Positions 20,801-30,343 of a DNA stretch of 64,000 nucleotides are shown piece by piece (position 1 is the stretch's first letter; each line of letters starts with the position of its first letter). The stretch spans positions 20,584 through 84,583 of the forward strand of contig JASANG010003945.1 of the NCBI GenBank assembly GCA_030248215.1, written 5' to 3'. The stretch comes from Enoplolaimus lenunculus (taxonomy: Eukaryota > Nematoda > Enoplea > Enoplida > Thoracostomopsidae). The notes under the pieces are model-generated. The model made no database searches. It had not been told where the DNA came from and saw nothing but the letters and a program-made list of their open reading frames with translations. The position numbers and the translations under genes are program-made.

Positions 20801-22024
20801 AGAATTTCAAACCACAAAACACGAAACAAGTTTTCTGATCAATTCCAAAACTCCATGAAGCGTATGAAAGAAACCAACCGAATCGGCTTAAATGCCGAAG
20901 ACCGAAATCAAATCGAATCATCGCGTGAATCGCCAGCAGCGGAAATGCGACGATTCCAAAACAACCGAGAATCAAAGCGCTGCAGTCGGGCAACTCAAAC
21001 GAACGGTAATCAAAGGCAAACGACAGAATCAAACTCAAGGCCGACAAGACGAGTTCATTCTCATCGATCTGAAACGCAACAAGCTTGGACTGCCGCAGGA
21101 TTCAATGAAGATGGTCTGTTTCCACAAACTCAATCTGAGCGCAATGATTTGTCACGGTTTTTGACAGCCAATAGGCGTTCGGTGGTAGGCAGACGGGAGA
21201 TTCAGCAGAACAATCGCTCAACCCAAAGACGGAAGCAGACAAGACGAATAGCCGAAGAGCATCGAAATTTCAAGCGGCGTTCCAATAGCGACGAAACTAC
21301 AAGCAATAGTCCATCACGGCGAGTTGACAGGCAACAGATGCGACAAAGAGGAACAACCATTTCACCACGATACCAAGATATTATGAAAACAACACACACC
21401 AATCAAAGGCAACAGACCAGTTCGCTTCGTAATTCTAGACACAAATCTGACGATTGCCAACGGATCAGACGACAATGGCCAGGAGATACTAATGTTAAAA
21501 GGCAGAGATATCGAGACAGTGGACGAAATAGGCAGCAATCGTTCCATCGAGAAAAAATGAAAAATAGCAGGAAGCAAGATTTGGGCAAAAAACGCAGGAT
21601 TAATGGCAGCGACCGTTTTCCAGAAGGTAGTTTGACGACAGACCTGAAACGTCAAGAAGTTGAAATCAAACGGGACAACGATAAACCGGATCGGCTGCAC
21701 CGACAACGCATTCAGCCTGTCTCAGACATCCGCAGGATTACGGTACGAAATGTGAACAAAACTGTTGTTTTCGAACAGCAAAAAATATGTGTATTATTTT
21801 ACTTCAGATTTGTCAGAAGTGTACGGCTACGCTCACTATTAACTGCGAAAACTTCTAACAACAGTTACATTGACAACACGAATACGCTAGGCGCAAAAAC
21901 TTGTCTAAATATACATCGTCTAATCCAACATTTCTATTTGCAAACAGGATCCTTATTCTCAAAGACGTCTGTCACCTACTGTTGTGACCGGAATAAAAGG
22001 GGGACTGATATTTTGACCTCTTGA
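17810..22024 (+). CDS. Long Arg-rich repeat protein, unknown function
   Basis: One uninterrupted frame of about 1404 residues stands in AT-rich DNA with little other coding. The ATG at 17810 follows a T-rich splice acceptor at 17776 by 33 bases. The frame is open further upstream, but only from a TTG. The first 90 residues contain several Cys (MCNSS, DRCAEY, GTCHF, RQCAA, GVCHV). The rest is very rich in Arg, Asn, Ser, Thr, Glu and Gln and must be strongly basic. At residues 217, 260, 310, 357 and 407 begin five imperfect repeats of 43-50 residues with the pattern RRSESD, then R-x2-L-x2-R-x2-RRE, then N-RRE and RRQT-x2-NI. I see no signal peptide, membrane helix or known domain. RRSxS phrases resemble SR-type nuclear proteins, but there is no RNA-binding domain. 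Composition changes after about 21740 (hydrophobic, Cys-containing), so the true last exon may end near a GT there. A chance frame of this length is very unlikely. Confidence 0.7.
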   Translation: MCNSSFDRRQTSVTEGFGRLKSIDVSTAWLRRDRCAEYFQLAGTCHFTPNSIRQCAAVDRTVHNYVVENQKRLQGVCHVKNNRLIFGTQRRHLDQRETQNDRKRAIPTDRNIPPEEADDSRADRLLCSKRSKHGERMFREHDKSRRVERRQLGKTRRTEKFGEILSTDRDRRDATFGTGKPSNTKRTSSYRNTDRFRSGQRQQLSTNTATNTFGIVRRSETDIRLRLEEIRNDRREENNVDEYRRETTRNHRRQTNENMRRSESDTGEILKNRQRLAKTRNERRERNDQNDNSKREAIINLRRQATRNIRRSESVQSWEIRQKQPEMRSERKERNERIENKREVSTNRRRQTIGNIRRSQSDIIGSREIRLRREETRNDRREKGFHQENRRHASTGNQQITSVERLRRSEKDNDRARENRANLAEMTEERARRQEYSNRETNEKATTRIQPYSDRVVASSWQATVVRDANLDRRIRQLDRNPKHERSKDDTDNGFRRNSMSMKRNMESSRSTVVNRENSRCIKIESCRLKDEGSTRRMLTRSIDHNRGLKSQSCDLNSQYKDSADQNENSKLSDLKLTGKTNLELKLRGNNADQANDIFMMQRLPSRSPVSEVRNTGHRATQRKHQSASRRIGERNNLDMPRSIDYDHQARNILPTRASRRTETNKSSDKIRVTRYGTQREDRADDRFTTRREIPEDRRTKQQRRETNVTDSRKVRTQTSNERERNGRQYRNIVDRTKNCNENAEKTTTRGHASEYQRSRIQQSNRQRSEFQCSTRRRSYSTSESGSHTDRYCPVVSIREAGSRAYMSNRDHRQNRGEQRSSNNFPQEREPDNCFQGKVFFRQWVASGRATGTNRERIDMCHNAERRSRVVNRDTPDRASRRFSDHSREIDCNLSRARASNRRSTESRTSQASDEKMQFVPRDSRSNARRTRGMQPRNLNENLDYNYRRWTIEQTDSSGTEKSSNSLRSNVILRRRTEPWKQQNKRLNGHRQSDEIARISNHKTRNKFSDQFQNSMKRMKETNRIGLNAEDRNQIESSRESPAAEMRRFQNNRESKRCSRATQTNGNQRQTTESNSRPTRRVHSHRSETQQAWTAAGFNEDGLFPQTQSERNDLSRFLTANRRSVVGRREIQQNNRSTQRRKQTRRIAEEHRNFKRRSNSDETTSNSPSRRVDRQQMRQRGTTISPRYQDIMKTTHTNQRQQTSSLRNSRHKSDDCQRIRRQWPGDTNVKRQRYRDSGRNRQQSFHREKMKNSRKQDLGKKRRINGSDRFPEGSLTTDLKRQEVEIKRDNDKPDRLHRQRIQPVSDIRRITVRNVNKTVVFEQQKICVLFYFRFVRSVRLRSLLTAKTSNNSYIDNTNTLGAKTCLNIHRLIQHFYLQTGSLFSKTSVTYCCDRNKRGTDILTS

Positions 22025-22050
22025 GAGGCTGCTAGTTGAGAATGCAAGCC

Positions 22051-22157
22051 CAGATCAAGCCTTAGCGTAAGCATTAGCCAAACAAAAATTAGTCTAAAGC
22101 TTAAGTTTACTCTATTGCAGTCCCACAGAATAACCGCCATTGATCATTACATGGGCC
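22051..22157 (+). mobile_element. Right end of a GCCTAA-core MITE, subfamily 2
   Basis: It holds GCGTAAGCATTAGCC, then AAAAATTAGTCTAAAGC, TTAAGTTTACTCTATTG, TCCCACAGAA and the end CATTACATGGGCC. The left half is missing. It begins 27 bases after the stop codon of the Arg-rich frame, so it may lie in the 3' untranslated region. Confidence 0.65.
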
Positions 22158-23063
22158 GAATATTGGAAAATGGCTCTAAGCGTTTACGATAACAATTACA
22201 GCAGTGAATCTAATAATTTAAGGAACAACGATCAAGAAACGAAAACCAAGAACGAGTTTTATACAAAGATCACATTGGTAAACCTTTTGCTGAACAAACC
22301 GGATTCACTAAAGCTATGCCGTAAGTTTGCTCATTCAACAGCATTGGCGTCTCCAATGCGGGTCAATTTACCGCATGCAATTCGGATGCCGTACAGATTT
22401 TTTTGTTAAATAAGGTGCTGCAACTGGCACTGCGGCAAATAATCATTTTTCCCAAAAAAATTGTTTGAGGAGCACAGAAAGATAAAGGGTCATATTCAAA
22501 TACCTGCCTGTTCTTGAGCCCGACAAGTCTGAAGTGAAATGGAATTATTTTAAATTTTGCTTAAGTAATTATAAACGCGGCCTCGAGAATTGCTTTTGCT
22601 GTGATATTTGACACTGCATTCAAAAAAGCTAATGTATGTGTTCATAAAACCTGTAATACGCCTATAAATCAACAATAAGAGTGTAAACGGATAGTAAAAA
22701 TAACGGAAACGGAAAACGAATATTGAAGTATAAAGGTTTCAAAAATGTTTTATTTTTTGGTCAATGCACAATTGTGGCGTGCGTATATTCGCCGGTTTTC
22801 AAAAATATGAAAGAAAAAATACGGATGCATCGAAATTTTTAAAACTTTGGATGAATTTCGTAATCTTGTTTTATTTCCACCAATTGTAGCATATTTGTAA
22901 CAAAAAATTGCGATATATATAGAAAAGTCGAAGTTATAAACTTGAATCATATATAATGCCATATTGTCCTATATTTAAACAAATCATATTTCGAAAACGA
23001 TGACAGTTGCAAAATATGCAAAATAGTTGCTAGGTAGTCAAAGTTGCATGGCTTCAATCATTA
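22158..23063. other. Stretch without a supported gene
   Basis: A plus frame at 22140-22409 starts inside the MITE end and lacks exon borders. The rest is AT-rich with nothing recognised. Confidence 0.35.
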
Positions 23064-23298
23064 AATTCCAATTCACTTGCAAGTTTTTGCCTCAAGAACT
23101 CGCAGCTGAAATTTTCCAAGTTGCAAGCTCTTTGCTGATATGTTGTAGCTACGATTTGCACATGCATGTTTTGGCAGAAACATTGTAGCTGCAACTTGCG
23201 GTCGCAGGTTTTGTGAATGGGATTTCATAAAAATATAGATGTAAAGTTGCAGCTGTAGGGTTTCACTGCATAAACTTGCACGTGTGAATAGGGTTTAA
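23064..23298 (+). mobile_element. E-box foldback MITE, diverged and probably compound
   Basis: The left end is CCAATTCACTTGCAAG and the right end TTGCACGTGTGAATAGGG. A second end-like phrase (TTTTGTGAATGGGATTTC, about 23211-23230) sits in the middle, so two truncated copies may be joined. CAGCTG and GCAAGTT words are present. Confidence 0.6.
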
Positions 23299-23575
23299 AT
23301 AGCTTTTCAGTTATGTAATACATCAATTATAAAAATTAAACAATATTTGGTAAGCAACTGTCATATTAATACTACTTTAATAATCAAACTCACTTCCACG
23401 CAATTTCCAACTTTTATTTGGAGCAGACAACTTTTTCAGTTTTCGTTTGTCGAATCAGATTTAAATATTTTACGGGGCCACAGTAACTTCGTCATAACCG
23501 TCAAAGACAAAGAAGTAGCCACTAGTGGCCAGTGGTCAAAGCACTGCTTTGTGATTTTTTCAAAAATTTTGGCCT

Positions 23576-23794
23576 GGCAAATGTAAAGAACAAAGGCGGA
23601 ACAGTATTAAAGGCATATTCCTAAGCCTAAGCCTAGGCCTAAGCCTAAACCTAAGCGTAAGAATGAGCATATACCTGTACCTAAGCCTAAGTCTAATCCT
23701 AAGCCTAAGCCAAGCAAAAAATAGTCTAAAGCTTAAGCTTACTCTTTTCTAGTCCCACAGAAAATCGTTCCGTCCCTGATCTTTACATGGACCG
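23576..23794 (+). mobile_element. GCCTAA-core MITE, subfamily 2
   Basis: It starts GGCAAATGTAAAGAACA, carries many CCTAAGC units, then TAGTCTAAAGCTTAAGC, TCCCACAGAAAATCG and the end GATCTTTACATGGACC. The target duplication is not clear. The unit array is interrupted in places (GGCCTAAG, CTGTACC). Confidence 0.8.
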
Positions 23795-24344
23795 GAATTT
23801 TTAACTACGTTTTCTGTTGGTAGCACAGAAAATACCCTTCGAAATTTGGTTATACCGTAACCATTTTTTTCCGAAATAAGTTTTTCACGTCATAAAATAT
23901 GTTTCATATTTTTAGGTTTCGTGACATGTTATTTACGTTTGGATCAGGAATGATGGTTGTGTACCAGTTCATGTCGTACAACTTGAATCGCAAGCAACTC
24001 ACAGCGTGAAACGTGTGGCAATTTTGGAACTGCGATGCGGAAATCCTAAAATTGAACCGGAAAAAATATTACATTTTTCAAACTGAGACTTAGCTTTTCA
24101 TAACCCTGGCCCCGTTAATAACCTAATGGATTTATACAGATAAATGTGAAACTAGAAATTCGGTGTCAAAATGGCTGCAAACTGTAAACTATAAAATTTG
24201 CAATTTCATTCTCATTACTTAATTAATCGGTAATTATACGTCCAGAAACTTTTGAATTTCACATTGGCAAGGATCTGAAATATAGCGTAAACATTGTGCT
24301 TCAGCGATAAAAGATTAATTTTTTGAGCTGTGCTTAAAATGTTC

Positions 24345-24497
24345 GGTCCATGTAAAGATCAGAGGCAGAACGTTTTTCTGTGGGACTAGAAGAGTAAGCT
24401 TAAGCTTTAGACTAATTTTTTTTGCTTGTCTTAGGCTTAGGCTTAGGCTTAGGAATATGCTTATAATACTGTTCCGCCCCTGTTCTTTACGTTAGCC
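24345..24497 (-). mobile_element. GCCTAA-core MITE, subfamily 2, short copy
   Basis: It lies in the minus orientation, so TTAGGC reads on the plus strand. It is flanked by a perfect 8-bp duplication AAATGTTC. The core is shortened to a few hexamers. Confidence 0.85.
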
Positions 24498-25271
24498 AAA
24501 TGTTCGATCGGATCAAATAATGTAGCGACAAAATTCTTTTGTTTAAACACATTGCAAGTTGGTAAGATTAGACGCGACATTCCCCTCTTTTTTTAAAGTA
24601 ATTCAGTATGACTCGAAGACCATCTGTAAACTAATAAGAAACATGTCCGTTTTGTTTATTGAACGTTGCTCCGTGGTACTATTTGATCTTGGCCTGAATG
24701 CATGTAGCACCAATCATCAGTTGCTGCTAGGTCTTGTAACTTTGGATTCAGAAGATGGCGAGGTTCGACCATCAGCACATTTTTCGCATTCAATCTGTTT
24801 GTTTTTACTTCAGCGGAAACTTTGAGATCCGTAATTGCACAAATTAGCTAGATTGAAAACCTGTCACTGACTACTGATAGATGTTAAATGCATTTGAGAA
24901 TATGAATACTAAAGATTAAAGTTAAACTGACCAGCAATAAATATCAGCATGATTTGTGTTGTTGTTTTCGAAAATGTTGTCTGGGCGGCATTCGTCGTGT
25001 AAATAGTATTTAGTTCTGTCTTCACAGCCTAGTCCATCAATTCAGAGAAAATCAATTATGTTTCAAAAATAGTTAAGGAATCTGCATTGATTACACAAAA
25101 TGTGTAATTAATGAAAATTATAGTTTTCATCTGCTTGCTTTCGACTTACAGAAAAAATCATAGTTGCTGAGTTGAGAGTTTAGTTGATGTTTTTTTTAAA
25201 TTTTTGATTATATATGTGTAAAACATTTCACTAATCATTACTAGAATCATTTTTAAACTGTCACCGGTTGC
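24498..25271. other. Stretch without a supported gene
   Basis: A frame at 24559-24825 (plus) and a short minus segment near 24794-24717 (ending TRPSSN) are open and coding-like, but they exclude each other. Neither has enough support. Confidence 0.3.
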
Positions 25272-25495
25272 GGCCAATGTAAAGAACAGGGGAGCAACAG
25301 TATTATAAGCATATTCCTAAGCCTAAGCCAAAGCATAATCTCAAGCCTAAGCGTAAGAATGAGTTTATTTCTAAGCCTAAGCCTAAGCCTAAGCCTGAGC
25401 CTAAAGCAAGCAAAAAAACTAGTCTTAAACTTCAGCATAAGTACTCCATTGTAGTCCCACAGAAAAACGTTCCGCCCCTAATCTTTACATGGGCC
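25272..25495 (+). mobile_element. GCCTAA-core MITE, subfamily 2
   Basis: It runs from GGCCAATGTAAAGAACAGGG to ATCTTTACATGGGCC, with 8-bp flanks CCGGTTGC and CCGGATGC. Two hexamer arrays are separated by AAGCGTAAGAATGAG, a subfamily hallmark. The minus-strand Arg/Leu frame across it is only the hexamer read as LRLRLR. Confidence 0.9.
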
Positions 25496-25569
25496 CCGGA
25501 TGCTAAACAGATGAAGTAACCACCCTACATAACCATAAGGTCGTGCGCGTAATAGTAGCAAGGATTTTA

Positions 25570-25773
25570 GACCAATGTATAGAAAAGGAGCGGAACAGTA
25601 TTATAAGCATATTCGTAAGCCTCTTATCCTAAGCCTAAGCCCAGAATAAGAATGAGTATATTCCTAAGCCTAAGCCTAAGCCTAAGCCAAGCGAAAAAAT
25701 TAGTCTAAAGTTTAAGCTTACTCTTTTCTAGTCACACAGAAAAACGTTCTACCCCTGATCTTTACATGGGCCG
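25570..25773 (+). mobile_element. GCCTAA-core MITE, subfamily 2
   Basis: The ends are GACCAATGTATAGAAAAGG and GATCTTTACATGGGCC, with 8-bp flanks GGATTTTA and GGATTTTG. It lies only 74 bp from the previous copy. Confidence 0.85.
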
Positions 25774-25914
25774 GATTTTGGAAAAGTGGGCCCACGTCCA
25801 ATAAAACTCCAAAGAGGGATTTTGTATTACCAACTGCAAAACACATACTAGACTATTTGCTTGTTTACCGGTTTTATATATCCATGAGTCGATAATGACT
25901 CGTTTTATAATTGT

Positions 25915-26005
25915 GCAACTAGATACATTCTTTGCGCAAAAGAATGTGCCTGGCACAGCGCACGTTGCGTTTTTGGCAATCTCCACATATTGAGACGGGG
26001 TACAA
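25915..26005 (-). repeat. TQRVPGTFF-type dispersed repeat, copy 2
   Basis: In the minus frame it reads KNATCAVPGTFFCAKNVSSC, aligning with the copies at 1-62 and 45958-46010 at the amino-acid level. It sits in a 130-codon open minus frame (26154-25762) whose upstream part (NCTPSQYVEIA) is also Cys-containing. The gene of origin is unknown. Confidence 0.45.
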
Positions 26006-26044
26006 TTTGGGCGAACAGGCATCAAAAGTTCTCCGCATTCAATT

Positions 26045-26127
26045 GGCCCATGTATAAAACACGACCGGATCGTTTTCCTGTGGGGCTGTAATACAGTCAG
26101 TTTAAACTTTAGACTAACATTTCGCGA
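26045..26127 (-). mobile_element. End fragment of a GCCTAA-core MITE, subfamily 3
   Basis: GGCCCATGTATAAAACACG is followed by GATCGTTTTCCTGTGGGG and CAGTCAGTTTAAACTTTAG, matching the start of 61548-61762. The hexamer core is gone. Confidence 0.65.
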
Positions 26128-26205
26128 AGACCGTGAGAAATTGGTTTTTCTCACGATCCGGTCATCGCAAAGGAATGATTTACTGGGCGGGAATCAGTGG
26201 CAGAT

Positions 26206-26716
26206 CCAGGATTGCAGTATCTGTTTAAGATTTGTATGTTTCCCTTTGATGCATCATTTATTGTGCATTAATGCAGCGCTTAGTTCGGAACCTAACTTCT
26301 GATTAATTTCATTTTTAGATGCCAATAAAAACTGTACATCCTGTTTGCAGATTTTTTTCCGGACTTCCCCACGCAAGTTTGCGCCCCCTTAGCTGGCATA
26401 TGCACCTTTTTACGTATGACAGCTCTGTAATGTGTGCAGTAAGCTCAACATCATGCGTTATCAAATGTTGAAACGTAATAAAATAGTAATCTGATCCTTC
26501 TAATGTCATTTTTTTCTAATAGACCACTCATCCATCAACGTACTTGCTTGCGCTTGCGGAAGCATTAGTACATGATTTCCAGTTTTTCCGAAATAAAACC
26601 GAAAAAACTGCTTTATTCGGCTCGATTCAATTTTTCTTGAAACAAACCAACCCTGCTATAAACTATCAGTTCAGCCAATGTTGATGAATTAATTCCATAA
26701 TAAAGACTATTAGATT
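26206..26716. other. Mostly unassigned; trace of a CAGTGGC end
   Basis: ATCAGTGGCAGATCCAGG at about 26204-26221 resembles the end of the CAGTGGCGGATCC family, but the partner end is not clear. Otherwise no gene or repeat is recognised. Confidence 0.35.
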
Positions 26717-27126
26717 AGTGACCCGAATAAGAGGGGGTAATAAGACGAGGGTCCCCATTTTGAGTCCATACCAATAGGAGTCTTTATCCTAAATAAGAGT
26801 CCGTAAGCGGATAGAGTCCCTAAACACTAATTAGAGTCCATAAATGTCAATTATCCCTATCTGTAGCGCATAAATGAATCCAGGACCAAATAAAGGTGAG
26901 TTCGAAACTGTAAAACGTACTTAAGTTGTGAAAGTACTCCTAAGTATAACCTTGCATTATTGCTCACTTAAACCAAGGAATAGTTGCAATACCGCATATA
27001 TCAGTATAAACAAAAGGCGGCGGAGGGCTGGTTAAAAATAAATAACAGTCCGTAACCAAATAACAAGGGGGATGCCCACTGGAGAGGCCAAATGAATATC
27101 AGTCCCCCTCTCTTATTCGGGTCAGT
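26717..27126 (+). mobile_element. TA-type MITE GTGACCCGAATAAGAG
   Basis: The inverted ends GTGACCCGAATAAGAG and CTCTTATTCGGGTCAG are flanked by TA on both sides, which suggests the Tc1/mariner group. The interior phrases GGTCCCCATTTTGAGTCC and AATAACAGTCCGTAACC mark the other copies (33018, 33652, 39862, 48280). Confidence 0.8.
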
Positions 27127-27164
27127 ACAGTATACCTATGAATTCTTGGCGTATATTCATCATG

Positions 27165-27258
27165 AATGAATTGCTGCTGCAAAGTTCATTTGATGACTTA
27201 TTAAACAAAATTTGCAGCTGCAAGTTTTAGCTGCAAGAAACACTTATGCGTAAAATTG
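27165..27258 (+). mobile_element. E-box foldback MITE fragment
   Basis: TTTGCAGCTGCAAG and GCTGCAAGAAACACTTATGCG match an arm of the CACGTG/CAGCTG foldback family. It is truncated and diverged. Confidence 0.4.
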
Positions 27259-27505
27259 CTTCATTCCAAACTTCCTGACTTAAAAGCGCTTCATACCGAT
27301 TCAATTTCTATAGTGCTAACTAGTCCCGTCGCTAGTGCCGTAGGCTGCGAAGTAGCATGCTAGTTTGATATTTGAATTAGTTCAAGCTGCTAACAGGTTT
27401 TCCCTGGCAACAGTGTTAAAACTGTTCCAGGGTCAACCCGAAACTAGACCATACCCGCCTTCGGATCGGTTGAAAATTCCCGTTTTTGACCAGTCCAGAC
27501 CTTAC

Positions 27506-27760
27506 ATGGTGACCACGACGGTTGGTTTCTATGTTGATTTTGGACAGATTACATGGATCCCGAACACATTTTGGTTCGTTTTGTTCCTATTGACACTACT
27601 AACACAAACTAAAGCCAACATCCGGTAAGTATCCGTTTTTGTTTATTAACCTCTTACTATGATGTTACACAGCCCGAAAAAGCGAAATACACGCAATTCT
27701 GTCCTAGGTCGTACAGTATCTGAATCTGAAATTGATGAAATTACTGTCTCCTGGGGTTAA
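27506..27760 (+). CDS. Two-exon gene for a short secreted peptide (candidate)
   Basis: Exon 1 (27506-27624) starts at ATG and ends at a consensus donor GTAAGT. A 48-bp intron (27625-27672) ends TTACACAG. Exon 2 (27673-27757) continues in frame to TAA (27758-27760). The 68-residue product has a long hydrophilic start, a hydrophobic core at residues 21-33 (TFWFVLFLLTLLT) and a likely cleavage after TQTKA. Then come the tribasic KKR, NTRNSVL followed by GR (the classical amidation and cleavage signal), and an acidic tail. That is how neuropeptide precursors look. The signal-peptide start is unusually long (20 residues). A weak alternative is that TWIPNTFWF and the upstream frame (SRPYMVTTTVGFYV) recall the extracellular domain of Cys-loop channels. 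The upstream frame is open without an ATG back to 27365, so a longer first exon is possible. Confidence 0.45.
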
Positions 27761-27899
27761 TCGCACTCGGTAACCCCACCTGTATACAAAATTTCAATAT
27801 AAGCCAATCCTACCTTAATTCCGTGTGTCACAGAATATTTTGTGACACTCGTTGCCCTTGAGTTACCTTAATTTTGATTTTAGTCGATATAGATATGCT

Positions 27900-28077
27900 G
27901 GCCCATGTTACTCTAAGGGGCGTCCAGGTTTCTAGTTGGTCTATAAGAGAGTGGGTTTAGATTCTAGATTATATTTTTTGCTTAAGCTTAGTAACACATT
28001 TTTGCAACACTTAAGTTTAGGCTTAGTCTTAGGAATCCGCTTAATCTACTGTTACGCCCCTTAAAGTAACATTGGCC
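27900..28077 (-). mobile_element. GCCTAA-core MITE, subfamily 1
   Basis: It runs from GGCCCATGTTACTCTAAGGG to CCTTAAAGTAACATTGGCC, with 8-bp flanks GATATGCT and AATATGCT. It lies in the minus orientation, with few intact hexamers. Confidence 0.85.
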
Positions 28078-28654
28078 AATATGCTTATATTAACACAAAA
28101 TTGTTATTTGTGTTTATAACTTAGACGATTTCCTGTAACTTTCAGTTCAGACTGTAATTACAGAGCTATTAAGAATATGAATTGTTGAGACAAGTTGGTA
28201 CAAATGAAAATTAGTTACGATCAAAGGCACAACGCAATCTTGCGAGCAAACAACAATAATTATTCATCTCATTAGTGCGGATTTTATATGTATATTTCAG
28301 CAATTTTGTGCCCAAATTGTACACAAGCGGTTTTACTCGTTAACCCCACCTGATCAAAAAATTGTAATATAGCCTAAAGGTACGCTACTGAATGACACAA
28401 ATTGCAGTGTGACACGTGTCTCCGAACGATTGGTTTCACCCCAATGATTCACTTTACCTGAAAGGCTGACGTCATTAAACGGTTGGTTTCACTGTTACGA
28501 TTTGATTCATCCCAATAATTAATTCACACGAAGGTACGCAGTTTCAGCGTCTATTTAAATAGAAGTAGGTTCCTTCAACCAAGCTATTTATTTAATTTTG
28601 ATTAGTTCAACCACACATTTCGAGATGGTTGCGTCAACCAGCATCTTGCTTAAG

Positions 28655-28742
28655 CGGTTAAAGCTGGAAAAAATTATGCTTAGGCTTAGGTTTAAGAATA
28701 CGCTTTGTCTACTGCTACGCCCCAAAAAGTAACAATGGTCAG
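28655..28742 (-). mobile_element. Half copy of a GCCTAA-core MITE, subfamily 1
   Basis: It contains GCTTAGGCTTAGGTTTA, CTACTGCTACGCCCC and AAAGTAACAATGG. The other end is absent. The minus-strand frame over it is incidental. Confidence 0.55.
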
Positions 28743-29496
28743 AGTACGTATGAAACATATCCCATGCTGCTCGTGTCCTGACTACCATGTACTAATTTGA
28801 AGTTATTAGCTTTTATCCAATTAATACTAGAGAGTTTAAAGATGTAATTTTGTGCTTTTTACGCTATGATACACTGCATGTAATATTTTTTGCTGAAGAC
28901 ATATCTGTAAAAGTGTTGCGGCATAGGATCAACGGAAACTTTTCGTTGACATAAGGTGGATGGTTGCTTGTTAAACCTTTAGTTCACGTTATTTGGTTTT
29001 TCACCAATGAGTATTTTTGAAATAAAATTTTAGCATTGGCTGACGGCCTGTTTGATCCATCAATATGCATTAAAAATTTACTACGCACAGCTTCAATCGA
29101 ACTAAAATTAGAAATCCGATCAACGTAATGGGTTTCACATACGCTAGGGAGGGTCCATAAGCATATTTTGCGAGCAGTTCTGTTTTGATTTATGTGAAAT
29201 AATCCATTGTACGCCGGGTATGGCTGATTCCAATTCGGTCATAAGCTATTAGGTAAAAAGCATTATGTTTGTCCTTGTACTGAGACACGTACAACGGTGA
29301 GTTCGCGCCGCTGGTGTCGCATGGGGAATGTTCTGATGTATTATTAGGCAAAGGTTCAACAACTTGGTAATTGCAAGTTATAAATTACACAAACCTTTAT
29401 CTCATTGAGATTATTATGTAAATGCACCTAAAATCGCAGATGAATTTAAAACGCTGTTTGTGTTTTATTTTTCATAGTTTATTTTAGTATCTTTTC
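28743..29496. other. Stretch without recognised features
   Basis: I see no convincing exon, RNA gene or repeat. Confidence 0.3.
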
Positions 29497-29646
29497 GGCC
29501 CATGTTACTTTAAGTGGCGTCCAGGTTGCTGGCTGGTCTATAAAAGAGTAGGTTTAGATTCTAGATTACATTTTTTTGCTTAGGCTTAGGTTTAGGCTTA
29601 GGAATACGCATAATCTATTGTTGCGCCCCTTAAAGTAACATTGGCC
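29497..29646 (-). mobile_element. GCCTAA-core MITE, subfamily 1, 150 bp
   Basis: It runs from GGCCCATGTTACTTTAAG to CCTTAAAGTAACATTGGCC, with 8-bp flanks ATCTTTTC and ATCTTTTG. It is the most compact complete copy of this subfamily in the window. Confidence 0.85.
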
Positions 29647-30040
29647 ATCTTTTGTTTCACTGGCGAGAATACAATCGCGTTTAAATTACACGATCCGTGA
29701 CCTGAATTGCGCCAGAGACGCAAAGAAATTTTTGCGATATATTTTTCTGGGGTTTTGTTCCTTCAAGCAGCCGGCCCCATTGAGGGGATACATTGGTAGT
29801 ACGAACAACTGTTAATGTTGATTTATTCTTAATTTTCAAGTCAAAAATGTTCATTGTCAAAAAAATTCACAAACATTTTAGTTATTTTTATAACATGCTA
29901 ACAATTTTAAATGCTACCGTAGCTGCGCTTCGATATGTAATTAATGCTGGTGACATGATTAATACCTACTTGAAATCAGGTGTTTTTCTTTTAATTCAAG
30001 TCAATGGTATATTTCATACTTTAAATATTTTCTGCGTATA

Positions 30041-30343
30041 TATGTCGTTGGCCAATCTGCTATTCAGGCTACTAACTAATTGGCCTAGGCTAATGTGCTA
30101 TTTTGCGTAATAGCTAGCAGTTTGGCCCAGAATAAACTGTTATTAAACTCATAGACCAATCAGATTTGATTATTTGAACAAGCACAGTACCGTTAACCGA
30201 TCAGTGTTCGTTCTGCATAACTGTTGTTTTGCTATATCTTACAATTGCCATTTGGCTTAAGCCAATCTGCTATTAGCTCAGAATAGCAGATTGACCCAGG
30301 CCAATTGGTAATTGGCCTGAACAGCAGATTGGCCTACGACATA
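30041..30343 (+). mobile_element. TTGGCCTAGGC element
   Basis: The left end TATGTCGTTGGCCAATCTGC mirrors the right end GCAGATTGGCCTACGACATA. The words AATTGGCCTAGGC, AATCTGCTATT and GGCCAATT repeat inside both arms. It is a non-autonomous foldback-like element, superfamily unknown. A diverged copy lies at 1530-1790. Confidence 0.7.

Noticed and set aside
18103-21706. Many open frames on both strands across the Arg-rich gene
   Set aside because: They are shadows caused by biased codon content; only the plus frame is continuous over 4.2 kb and shows protein-level repeats.
24559-24825. 88-codon plus frame, or a short minus exon (CEKCADG)
   Set aside because: The two readings exclude each other and neither has adequate borders.
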